A DNA stretch of 64,000 nt from Auricularia sp. M13 (taxonomy: Eukaryota > Basidiomycota > Agaricomycetes > Auriculariales > Auriculariaceae): positions 1,488,001-1,552,000 of the forward strand of contig CM073202.1 of assembly GCA_037042915.1 (NCBI GenBank). The letters are read 5' to 3'. The translations under genes were made by a program, and so were the position numbers. Under the pieces are notes generated by a model, which worked only from the letters and a program-made list of their open reading frames with translations, did no database searches and was not told the origin of the DNA. Below are positions 21,959-33,086 of the stretch, piece after piece (within the stretch, counting starts at the first letter, position 1; each line of letters opens with the position of its first letter).

Positions 21959-22964
21959 ACATCCCACGAAGGAATACCATCACGAATCTTATAGCATATC
22001 ACGGACGATGTAGTTATAGTCCAGTTATACTTAGGTGCGATATACGCGCGCCGCACGATTGTATTGATTTTCGCTTTCGCTGGAGATGTTACAGAGAGAT
22101 TCTTTTCTGGCCGTGCCTGCAGTCCGTCGGGCTGGACCTGCCGCTATCCACGACATCGGGTCTTCTTGCCCTTGTGCGGCTTTTAGTGGTGACCAGGTAA
22201 CTGTGGCCGCCCAATCTGCCCGGCGCGCATCAGTCTATGGCAGTCAGGCATCGATGACAAGATTGCGCGGGACGTAGTACCCGTGCAGAATATGAGCGTT
22301 CATGTGCTGGTTGCTACTGCTGCTGGTGCGGTGCTCCAGAGCGCTGCGCTATCTGAGCGATGTGGCGTTGAGCATCCTTCACTCCCGGGGCGAGCTGTGG
22401 ACGTCGGCGCGGAATGTTGCATTTATGACTGAACATCGACAGCGCGTTACGACCCATCCAACGCTTTCTCTGCGTCTATGTTCCATATGTCTCGTCAAGG
22501 CCGCGCGTTTAACTCCTTGGTGGTGTCTTCAGCAACGATACTGGCACCCACTGCAGCTGCTCAGGATGGTATCCTATACCGCGTCGCCTGAAGTTTCAAC
22601 AAATGGCTTGGCATCATGCAGGTACTTTTGACACCGTCTCAGCTAGAATGGAAAGCCTGTCTCGAATGTCGCATTGCCACTTAAACTTGCCGATCAGTTT
22701 ACAGCGCTGATGGATTGGCTCTACCCGGACACTATAAATTCTGCGTGCAGCTTTCCTCGTAGTCAACAGCACTCAGTTCCTCTTTCGTTCTCTCTTCGGG
22801 CTAGCCCCTCCTTTGTCTTTCTTTATCATCTCTGGTGCACGACACTAGCCCTTCACAGGTCAGTAACACTTTGCACCTTGAGCTGTGGCTAAACTTGCTT
22901 GCAGCCTTAGCAAATTCCTCGCTCCCGTTCATCCTACAACAGCATCTTTGGCAGCCTCCCCAAT
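21959..22964. other. Intergenic region with promoter of the small secreted protein
   Basis: No supported gene. The right part holds TATAAAT at 22733-22739, and a probable leader intron runs from about 22858 (CACAG/GTCAGT) to about 22904 (TTGCAG). Pyrimidine-rich sequence precedes the start at 22965, as in strongly expressed basidiomycete genes. Confidence 0.45.
22733..22739 (+). promoter_or_regulatory. TATA box of the small secreted protein gene
   Basis: TATAAAT about 230 bp before the ATG, followed by a C/T-rich leader with a likely spliced leader intron. It fits a strongly transcribed gene for a secreted product. Confidence 0.45.
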
Positions 22965-23882
22965 ATGTTCACCCCGCATCGATCGCCCTTCTGGTTCTTG
23001 CCACCACTTCAGCCTTTGCCACCCCACTTCGTAGTAAGTCTCAAGCCTCAATATGACCCTCAAAATTCTCCGACTCATTTGTTCAAGGCAGCCGCCTCCC
23101 GCGCACGACCGACACTGTCGTCAACACATTCACTCCTCCGTCTCTCGGCCAAATCTCATTCAACAACTGGGGCAACTTCCAATGCCTGGCCGACTTCGAC
23201 AGCTTCTACGGAATTGACAACTTCGGCGGTCACCACAATGTGCAGACCGTCCTCACCCAGGTCAACCAAGTGTGCGAGGTTCAGACGGTCTCCCTCGTCC
23301 AGCAGCAGCTCGCTATCATTGCCGAGTACGCTAAGCGCGTGATCACGACTGCCCTGTGCTCCTCGGAGGTCCAGACAATGTGGGTGGCCCGCATTTTCTA
23401 GGCGCACGAGATGGTTCGCTGACTTGTGAATGCAAGTGTCTTTGAGCAGTGGCTGTCGTCCATTGGCAGTTTCTCAGGTGACTGTGAGTACTATCAACAC
23501 AGCGTACTATCGTTGGAGTGAACTCATAGAGCGCGACTTGGTTTTTCAGTGCGCCACATCTCTGGCCGTACCGTTGGCTACGACCATATCATCGCCTCGC
23601 ATATCGGCGACCTTGTGGATGTTCACGGCAACATAAACTTCCACGTGCGTCCGTCCCACCGTCAGAATTACGGAGACTGATCAGCAACGATAGGACTTCG
23701 GCTTCAAAGGCGTGGACATCGGCCAGAATGTCATCCATGTTAGCGGTGGCAATTGGGTCGACGGCATCAGCGAGCACTCCGTCCAACAGGCGTTCTTTGC
23801 CTCTCAGATTGCATCGTTGAGCTCCGCATCGACATTTGGGGGATTCCCAGGCTCGTTCATAACGCCAAGCTTTGCGGCTTAA
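22965..23882 (+). CDS. Small secreted protein of unknown function
   Basis: About 225 residues after splicing of four short introns. I do not recognise the family. The intended N-terminus appears to be MFTP-ASIALLVLATTSAFA, a good signal peptide. In the sequence as given the ATG and this segment are one base out of frame; CCCC at 22972-22975 would have to be CCCCC. The mature part carries NNWGNFQCLADFDSFYG, a helical Gln/Val-rich stretch with three cysteines (VNQVCEVQTVSLVQQQLAI, ALCSSEVQT), RHISGRTVGYDHI, and a Gly/Ser-rich end (SASTFGGFPGSFITPSFAA). It has no catalytic motif. A structural or effector-like secreted protein is possible but not shown. Confidence 0.7.
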
Positions 23883-25795
23883 GATACTGTGTAGGCATGC
23901 GCAGGCGGACTGTAGATTTGCAAGGGTGACTAAAGAAGCTGTGCTTACTTGAAAGAACCTAATATGTATGGATGACTGAGGACTGTTCAGAAATATGGGC
24001 AATAACAGACCAAGGCCTCTCATTCGTTGTTGAATTGAAATGTGATATATGTGAAGGATCCCATCCCAAACGACCTGCCCTGAAGTAGCGGGTTATAAAC
24101 CACGAGGCGGAGATTGACTTTCTTCGGTTCGGTTTGCTCTCACGCAACACCCCTTGGCGCAGGTATGGCAGTCACCCCGCCCTTTTGCGGCCCAGCTCTA
24201 ATCGCTGTTCAGTGTCGTGCCTCGTACTGGCGGCCTCGGCCTGCCCTTGCTGGCTATTTGGCTGGCATCGGACCATCGTGTCCTGGGACTCTTGTCCCAC
24301 CGTCTCGACCGGACCCAAACCTCGGGTACGTCGTGCTGTGGAGGCTTGGTGGAAGTCATTGACTGTATCCCGCAGGTTCACGCGAGACATCAGGCCTGGA
24401 GTGAAGAACTTTTGCTTCTGGCGTACGGCGGTGCCACTGCATCGTTGTGGCGGTGGGCATTTACGCATGCCGTATGTTGTGCCCGCTCATCCTTTGGCTC
24501 ATGCTGAGCGAGCTCTGTAGCACCGTGTGACGGAACTTTCGTCGCTGACCTTTCAGCGCTGGCTGCCTGGTCTACTTTGATTCGGCCGCGCATTTGCGCT
24601 GGCTGGATGGCTCGCCTTTAGGCTGTAGCCGGCCGTCTGCTATTCTCTTCAGAGAAAATGCGTGACGTGTATTCTTCAAATCAATTACCCAAGACCCTAT
24701 CTTCCTCATCCCGCCTGTCCCCCCTCCTCACATCCCGTACTTTCTTCGCTGCGCGGCCTGTCAAGTCGGTTCATTCGCCCTTCCGTTGCAATGCAGAAAG
24801 TGTATCCAGCACGACTGCGTATCCCTCAGCCCTGGAACATCCAAGCGCGCCATCGTACCAACTGCAGCTCTGGACGATATGCTCCATGCAACCTACACCC
24901 CTCAGACAGCCCCTCGACGTGCGCGCAAGTCGAACGAGACTGATCACCTCGCTTCTACTCGCCCTGCCCTCGACGCGCCCGCCGTAAGCCGCGCTCCACA
25001 GACGATGCAAGCACTCTGCGACGGCACCATGTGCTCTTGCTCCTCCTGTACCGCGCAGTAAGTCGCCAAGGTCTGACAGCGGTCCCGGTTCCATGTCGAG
25101 GCCTCGAGACACGGAGACGACCGATTTCGACGGTGCCAGCCCGATTTATCCGAAGAGCCCGAGAGCGGCCATGTTCCCGCTCGTACATACTTGCACCCTG
25201 CTGGTCTTTGCCATTCGACGCTTAGAATGTTTGAACCTTGTCGTGTAGTGTCACGCCGCTTACGCGGCGCGGCTTTCACCTTCTCTGCGTCGTGTAGTCC
25301 GCATGTTCTAGCCGTATTAGAGTGTGTGCAAATTGCATTGAACGTCCTTTTTTGCAAAGTCGTCCGCGTTGTGGCTGTCGTGCGCTTCAATATGAACATG
25401 AACGGTCGCGAGTTACAGGTTTGAAGGGGGCGCCGTCGACGTCCATGTGTACTATCTGGAGCACGATGTCTGAACGTTGAACGTTGAACCGTAGGGCACT
25501 ATGAAGTCATGTTTTGTTATTCACAAAATACCAAATGAGACTTGTGGAATCGCCAAGCATATTCAGTATATTTAAACTATTTTCAAAATACTGACTGCGA
25601 TGAAAAGAGGCGTCTTTCGACGTTGCGGAGAACGGATGCAATCATCATGGCATTAAGCAGTTACAGGAAGGTTTGGCGGCGCCTCATCCATGGTTGAACA
25701 TTGAACAACTTGGACGAGTCACCTGGTCTCCGCAGTCCTAGCTAGTCAGTACACAAAATACACGATGAGAGGCGCCATAGAACTACATCATGGCA
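23883..25795. other. Long intergenic region, no supported gene
   Basis: Several frames of 80-150 codons exist on both strands without domains. A CxxC...CxxC-like stretch near 24750-24830 does not form a proper zinc cluster. The right end holds a decayed copy of the 3' end of the next gene (25641-25690). Confidence 0.5.
25641..25690. repeat. Diverged duplicate of the 3' end of the next gene
   Basis: CATCATGGCATTAAGCAGTT and the sequence after it match 25787-25830 (CATCATGGCATTAAGCATTA) with small gaps. Both continue to GAACAACTTGGA. The copies lie about 145 bp apart, the right one covering the stop codon of the minus-strand gene. It looks like a short local tandem duplication that has decayed. 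Confidence 0.5.
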
Positions 25796-28133
25796 TTAAG
25801 CATTACGGGGGCGGCCCCTCATCCCGCAGAACAACTTGGAGACTGCGAGTCCAAAGGCCGCATTGAACTCCCAGCTGACGCGGCTCTTGGCCCGGCGAAT
25901 CGTCTCGCGGCGATTGGCGACGGTCTCCTTGCTCCAGTCCGTAACGCGTCGCAGGCCCTCGCGCGCACGCTGCGGGCTGACGCGCTTGGCGATGCGGCGC
26001 GCGTTATGGCGCGCGCGCTGGTGGCGGGCGGCGACATGCTTGACGAGCGGGCGCGCGCGGTCGAGATTGCGCTGCAGCGCGGCGAGCAGTTCGTCGGCGT
26101 CAAAGATTTCGCGCGTGGAGGAGCGCGAGCGCGCCAGCGTCGGCTTGGCGGTGGCCGGTGCCGGTTCCGCGGCGGCGGGCGTGTGGAAGCCGGCGGGCAG
26201 GAGCGGCAGGCGGCGCGTCTTGAGCGCGGGCGGGTCGATCGTGAGCGGCGCGCTCGCCGTGCCCTCGCTCGCCGCGACGGCGGGCGACTTGGTCTTCGTC
26301 TCGCCCGCGAGGGACGCGGACGTGCCGGCCTGCTGTGGATGCGCGACGGTCCTGCCTGAGGCTGCTGCTGCGCCTCCGCGACGGCCTTCTCCTTCTCGCT
26401 GCTGAACACGGACAGCGCGAGGTTGCGAAGCGACGAGGAGAGCAGAGACGTGTCCTGCGCTTGCGCGACCGGGGCGGGAGACGAGGGTTGGCTGGCCAGC
26501 GAGTCCGGCGCCACCGGCACAGGGGATGGTGGAAGCGTCGTCGTGGGCGACGCCGGGGCGACCGAGGACGCGTTCATCGTCACCGCCACATGGTTGTAAC
26601 GCGGAACGAAGACTTGGAGGTCAAGACAGCCAGTAGCATGGATAGCACCGCACTGAATGTTATCGGTTAGAAAGACGATGAAGCGCAGGCAACAGCAGCA
26701 TACATAGCAGTCCAAGTGTGCTCACGGAAGTGGCCCGCGAGGCGCGCCTTCAACTCATCCCGAGTAGCAGCCGCAGCCGGCGAATGAGCAGAGACCTCGC
26801 CCTTGACAGTGGCGGCGCGTTCCGCAAACAGGCCGTCGCGCATCCCAAGCATAGCGGCCCTGCGCTCGAGCAGGTTGACGGGCATGACAGCGCGTCGCGG
26901 AACGCCCTGCGGCCACAGATCCAATGTGTCTTCAGCGGAAACGCCGAAGAGCTGCCACTCGGTGTCCGTGCGCGCGGCGTGCAGCGCGCCTGCGTCCTTG
27001 CTGGGCGTGACGAGGATGGACGACTCGACGCTGGAGGGAAAGCTGAATGTGCCCGAGTCTGCATCCGACGACGGCGCGCGCGAGCGCAACGATGGCGGTG
27101 TAAAGCTTGCGTTGGAATGGATGAGCGGCAGGAACTTGGTGCCACCTGGCAGGAGGTCTCGCAGCGGGAACGAGCGCAGAATGCGCGTGTTGGAGAAGAA
27201 GACGATTGCGAGACAGCGCGCGGCTGCGCGGGCCTAGATAGGATCGATGAGCGTAAGAAGGAAGCGGGCTTGCGCAGGAGAGATAATCAGTGACTTGCCT
27301 TATCGGTGTCCTCTGTCGCGAGGACGCGATAGGTCTGGTGACCGTCCGCATGCGCGATGTCGTGAGTGCCGAAGAGCGCGGCATTCTTGCCCGGGTGGTG
27401 GACGAGGTGGTCAGCGTCGAGGGCATCGGCGATGGCCTCGACGAGCATATTGACGATACGCTGGGTACGCACGAGGCTGGGCCGGTGGCCGAGCACGACG
27501 ATGGCAAGCTGGGCGGGCGCGTCGTCGGTGTCGGACTCTGAGACCGACCGGGCGTCGTCGTGTGTGTCAGCGGTGTCGGAGTGCGGCTCGAGGGTGTCCT
27601 GGGTCCAGGTGCTGTTCATGGACGAGTTGGGGTCGAGCATGTCGTCTGAGCTGGACAGCGGGTCGGGGAACTCGAGTTTGAAGCTCTCAGGGTCGTACGC
27701 CACATCGTCCGCGGCCGCGGGCCCGGCAGCATCGGCGCGGTCCTCGCTGGGCTGGGCGGCCTCGGCGTCGCTGCCAGGGATCGTTGGGCTGCTGGGCGTT
27801 ATCGTTGAGCACTGCCGGCTGACTGTCGATCGATAGCGGCTGCTGGTCCACGGCCGCACGTTCGTCCGGCACGCCCTGCCACTCGTCGCCCAGCGACAGA
27901 TGCAGGCCGCCGACGGGGCTGCTGGGCGCCGGGGCAGAAGGAACAGAGTCGAGGTCGCTGGCGAGCTGCAGGCGGTCGTCGTCGTCTGAGTCGGTGTCGG
28001 AGCCGTGGCTGCTGCTGGTGACCTCGAACCACTCCGAGTCCGAGAGCGATCCGATGTCTGAGAGGTCGCTGGCGCCGGGCGTGAGCGGCGGCGAGTCGAG
28101 GTCGACGTTGGCGGGGGCGGTGGAGGCGGGCAT
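25796..28133 (-). CDS. Unknown Ser/Ala-rich protein with acidic N-terminus
   Basis: I do not recognise a family. It starts MPASTAPANVDLDSPPLTPG, followed by an acidic serine stretch (SDTDSDDDD). A more conserved-looking core follows: APAQLAIVVLGHRPSLVRTQ, LFGTHDIAHADGHQTYRVLA, ARCLAIVFFSNTRILRS and WQLFGVSAEDTLDLWP. After an intron near 26640-26720 come a Ser/Pro segment and a basic helical end (REIFDADELLAALQRNLDRA, then many Arg/Lys), with the stop at 25796-25798. The frame jumps near 27780 (one extra base) and near 26330 (one missing base), between EAQQQP and the frame reading TVAHPQQAGTSAS. Neither site has a fitting intron. It is probably one gene with consensus errors. Confidence 0.55.
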
Positions 28134-28714
28134 CGCGTCGTCACGGTGGCCGTCTCTGAGAGAGAGGCGGGTGGCGGATCCCCGGCTCGGTCTTATCACA
28201 CTTGGGGATCCATGTTCCCACGCCTTCCTATTCAGTCGCCCAACGCATACACACGCTGCACAGACGTGTTCTCGTCCCTCAAATTTCTGCAGTGCGCGTA
28301 CGTGGCTCTGTCCAGCCCCGCGGGGCCGTTTAGGCTCTGGCTGCGCGCGCGGCACGAGTCAGCGGGTCCAGTAGCTTCACGCGGACACCGAGCACAACTC
28401 AGGCCCGACACTGAAAGGCGCCCGCAGCACTCTTGTGCGCCACATAAATTCTGACTGCAGAACCGCATACAATGCACATGCACACAACTTCCCCAGGCAC
28501 ACACGCTGCTGACTTGGAGCCGGGATGCAAACTGGCAAGTCACGGTCGAGTTGCCCAAGCCTGAGCGGAGTTGGTGACGCACCTTCCCAATCCCGAACGA
28601 GTCCCAACCCGCAGGCCATCGACAGCCCGTCCCAGGCGTCTACGTGCGCTCTCACCTTCCCGTCCGTGCCAGCACATTGCGATTTGATAAACGAAAAGGA
28701 CTGCGCGCGATTGG
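28134..28714. other. Divergent promoter region
   Basis: Spacer between the unknown minus-strand gene and exportin-T. No gene is supported and I see no distinct promoter motif. Confidence 0.5.
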
Positions 28715-31700
28715 ATGGATCCACAGCAGCTGGTTCAGGCGATTGTCATTGCCGCCGACGCCTCGCAAGACCGCGCGCTGCAGCTCCAGGCGGTCGAGTT
28801 CCTCAACAAGCTCAATCCGACCGACTCCTGGCCCGCCTGCCTCTCCATCTTTGTTGACGCTGCGCCCGATGGAACACGCACCCATCCGCCACAGGCCAGG
28901 CTCTTTGCGCTCAAGGTTATGGCGTCTTTCCTAGGCAATGGGTGCGTTCTCTTATGCCGTTTTTGCGCGTCCATTCTTTCCTGCGTTTTGGCCGTCTTTG
29001 CGCTTGTCGCGCGGTGAATCGGTTTGGTCGAGCGGGACTCGTGCGGCGCGTCTTTGCACGCAGGTCGTCTGACGCTGCATCGTTCGTCGCATCGATATCG
29101 AACGCGTTCGGCGATTCGTGCCGATGCTACCGGCCTGCTCGTCCTCTCTCCAAGTCCATGTGATGTTCTGTCGCAAGGCACATGAGCCAGCGGCCTTGTA
29201 ATCTCTCTTTGACGCGTCTCTGGCCGGTTCCCTCGCTCATCGCGTGCCACAGGACCGATCCTTTGGACGAGCAGTCTGCAGAATCGATCAAGCAGACATT
29301 ACTCAACTACATCCAGTCGGAATTCGTCTATGGCCCTGCAGAAGCCAACGCATCCTGTACGCGCGCCTTTATGCTGATCTTCTTCGCTTTCACCCATACC
29401 ACACATTCCACAGACCTGCGCAATAAAGTCGCTCAAGTCCTCGCGCTGTTTTTCCTGCGCGTCTACCCGGCGCAATGGCCGACGTTCTTCGCCGACATTC
29501 TCTCGATGGCGTCCTCGCCCGCGATGTCGCTCCTCATCTTCCACACGATCATCGAGATCTCCGGCGAGATATTCGACCAGCTGCTCAAGTCCGCGCGCGA
29601 GTTCACGCCGGCGCGGCACGCGCGCGACGGCAAGATTCGCGAGGCCATCCGCAACGGGCCCGACGCGGCGACGATGAACGACGCCGTGCTCGCGCTCGTC
29701 GTCGGCGCGCGCGGCAAGTACGACGAGGTCGTCGACTGGGGCCTGCGCGCCTTCGCGTCGTACATCCGTGCGTGCGTGTTCCCCCAAGCGCCGGCACGCC
29801 CAGCTCACCGCGCCGCGTGCTGCAGCCTGGATTGATGTCAACTTTACCGTCACGCCCGCGACTATTCAGCTGCTCTTTACCCTCCTCAGCGACCCCAATC
29901 TGAATATCCGCCTCGCGACCAGCGTCGCGCTGCTTAGGATGGTGCAGAAGGGCCTCAAGGAGGGTTCAGACAAGCTCAGCTGTTCAAGGTGCTCTCGCTC
30001 GGCGAAGTTCTGCGTACACTCGACGAGCGCACGCGTGCGGAGAAGGCGGAACGCGAGGTGCCGAACGAGGACGAAGAACTGTACCGCGAGTATTTGGGCC
30101 GGTTACTCAACGGGTATGGTCTTGAGCTCGTCAAGTACGTTGATGAGGTACGACTTGTTCGGGTTGTTTATAGACCGTCATTACTGACTATGGGTCTGTA
30201 TAGCTCGCGCTCGGCGTTCCGATGCGGGAAGAGTTCAACGTGCTATTGCAAGAACTGCTCCCCACCCTGCTCAATTTCATGGGCGATGACTATGACGATA
30301 CCTCTTCGACTGTCTTCACTTTCCTGACCGCTCTGCTCTCGAGTGTATGTGGAATTAATGCTTCCATTGCCTGCGGCTAACATTCGATGCCTTGCCTTTG
30401 CAGCAAAAGAAGTCGCAAAACCGGCTGCCCAGTGTCTCTCAAGAATCTTTACGACAATTCTGGACGTCTCTGCTGGGCGTCATCCTAAAAAAGATGCGGT
30501 GGGACGCGGACGCCGAGCCACAGGAAGACATGGATGAGGACGACCTTCAGGCGTTTGAAACGTTACGAAAGGTTTACGTTTGATTCAAAATCTCCCCCTC
30601 CAGCACTTGGCTGATTTGACGAATAGGATTTACGAGGATTTGTGGACACGATCTTAACGCTAGACCAGGCGCTCGTGGCGTCCGCGGTGCAGCAGCTCTC
30701 GCTCAACACGCTTAAGGCGTACGAGGCGGGGACGGAGGTGCCGTGGCAGGACGCCGAACTTGCTGTTTATCTTGTTTTTATTTTCGGGGAACTGACGAAG
30801 GGTTTGTCGTCCCCCTCCTTGTTTGTAGTGCTATCTCGCTGATTTCATTGCACGATGTAGCAACGTCAGGTGGGCGCAGGGCGTTCTGCGAGTGCCCACA
30901 GGTAGAAAAGGAGCAACGGAAGGCGGTCGACTACTCGGGATACCCGCTCACCATGCAGGGCGAGCTCATGATGGCGCTCATGCGCTCCGGCATGGCACGG
31001 TATCCGCATCCCACCGTGTCGTTACAGTTTTTTGAGACCGTGGCGCGGTATGGCGATTTCTTCCGCGTGCGGAGGGAGTGCGTTGTCCCTGCTTTGGAGG
31101 CGCTCGTCGGACCTATGTATGTTTGGTTTTCTTTATCTTATCGCAACTTGCATCTCATGCAATGTCGGTGCAGGGGCGTGCATAATCCTGTAGAAACCGT
31201 CCGGCAACGCGTGTTTTACCTCTTCCAGCGCTTCGCGAAGGACATCCGGAATGAGATCGAGCCGACGCTCGTCCCAACGCTCATTGACGGCCTGCGCGAT
31301 GTGCTGCCGCCCTACGCCGCCCTGCCGGACGCGGATTCGTCTGGACGCTCGTCTCCTTCTTCTCCGTCGGATTTGTTGGACGATGCGGTGAACACGCCGT
31401 CGATATTTGACTCGCAGCTGCATCTGTACGAATCCGTTGGCGCACTCGTTTCGCTGCTCTTCGCTACGCCCGTCGAACATGCCGCCGTGCTGCAGAGCGT
31501 GGTCAGTCCGTTACTCGACGAACTTTCGAATGCGCTGTCTGCTGCTGCGAATAGTACGGGCAACTTGCTGCCTGTGCTGCGGGTGCATCATGCCATCGCT
31601 GCGCTGGGCTCGTTGTCGCGAGGATATCCAGATTACCCGAAGGCGCCCGGACCCGAGTATGTCAGGCCGCCCATCGAGGTATTCCAGAGCGTCGCGCAGG

Positions 31701-32782
31701 CTATCCTCGTTGCGCTCGATTCGCTCAAGGTGTTCAAGTCCATCAGGGCTGTGGTGCGTTTTCTCAATTATGGGTCGTCCTTGCGCCGGACGTTAACGAG
31801 ATGCATTCCAGGCGCGCACGTCCTTTGGACGCCTGTTCGCGGCTGCCGGGGAGAATGTGGTGCAGTTCATGCCGGCGCTCATGACTAGTCTTGTTACGCA
31901 CTTCGACCCCTCTGAATTGGCGGACTTTGTCAACTTTATGAGCCATCTTGCGCACAAGTTGGAGGTGAGCGTTGTTCCTCTGCCTGGGGAGAATGATTAC
32001 ACTGAATCGCGGTGTAGAACAAAGTCTTTGACGTTATGAACGAGCTCATCGTGCCGCTGAACTCGCACGTATCGAGCGTCGTGTCCAGTCCGGAAGTGCG
32101 GCAATTACATTCGGAAACGAAGAAGACCTACTTTGCGTTCCTCAACACCGTTATGCGGGCAAAACTGCAAGACATTTTCGTTTCCGAACGTACGTTTCCA
32201 CCTGTAGATCCTGTGCGTCTTCTGAACACACTGCAGGAAATGTCTCGCAATTACAGGGCGTGCTGGAGTTCGCACTCCAGACTGCCCACGGCTTGATGGA
32301 GCCTGGAACAGCGCGATTAGCTGTCGACTTCTTGCAGGCTTGTGTCGTGGCCTGGGCCTCTCCTGCTGGCGTCCCTATCTCCAATGGCGGCCCCGTGGCG
32401 CACCCTGCTCCCGCGACAATAGCAGGCTTCGAGACCTTTGTTTACGAACGATTAGTCCCGCTCCCGTTCGAGGTGGCGTCTTCTCCTAACTACAACGTCG
32501 GAGACGCTCAGACTTTGGTGGTATGTGTGGTGTCAGCAGTACTACGTATTTTATCTAATATCTGTCCAGTTTCTAAACTCCCTCGCTGATCTGCTGAAGG
32601 CGATACACAAAGTGCGCGGGGAAGAGGCCCTGAACTTCCTCGCCACTGTGTACCTCCCGTCGCAAAATTGCCCGCCTGCGATGGTCGTGGAGTTCGCGAC
32701 GGCGCTACGCGATAACGAGCAGAAGGTGTTCCGAAAATACTACGTTGACTTCGTGAAGGCGCTGCGCCGCGCGGCATCGTAG
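28715..32782 (+). CDS. LOS1: Exportin-T, tRNA nuclear export receptor
   Basis: Karyopherin-beta protein that carries tRNA out of the nucleus with Ran-GTP. It begins MDPQQLVQAIVIAADASQDR. An unusually long first intron (about 28940-29252) comes before GTDPLDEQSAESIKQTLLNY. HEAT-like helices follow throughout: LRNKVAQVLALFFLRVYPAQ, YISWIDVNFTVTPATIQLL, LALGVPMREEF, YSGYPLTMQGELMMALMRSG, VHNPVETVRQRVFYLFQRFA, and the C-terminal EQKVFRKYYVDFVKALRRAA. YPAQWP and SWIDVN are typical of exportin-T. At 29975-29978 the frame moves from EGSDKL to QLFKVLSLGEVL with one base missing. The exon junction near 32180-32260 (VSER to GVLEFALQ) also has an awkward phase. The protein is otherwise complete. Confidence 0.9.
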
Positions 32783-33086
32783 AGCATGTTGTACTCTGCA
32801 CGCTTTTTATATCTCCCATCCTGCAATTACCGTCATCTGTGTTATCGCACTGCATAGCTACTATATTCCACTCGCATGTAAGACTCTGGATAGCTAAAAT
32901 GATCTCGAAATAAGCAGACGTTAATGTTTTGGTGTGTTGCAATCCCCACGAATGTTCTTGTTCTCTGTGGTTGTTAAGCGCGCGCGGAGATGTTTACGCG
33001 CCAAAGCATCTTGGCTCTTGAACAGCGCCGCGACGCGGCGGCAGTGATCGTCGACCCGTTGCCTTTCTCGCCTATTGCTCGCGGCG
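32783..33086. other. Spacer with LOS1 3' end and CUL3 promoter
   Basis: Nothing beyond a short AT-rich stretch after the LOS1 stop is evident. The two genes lie in tandem on the plus strand. Confidence 0.4.

Noticed and set aside
24720-24830. CxxC...CRKC...C zinc-cluster-like stretch
   Set aside because: Cysteine spacing does not match Zn2Cys6, RING or MYND, and no splice structure supports a gene.
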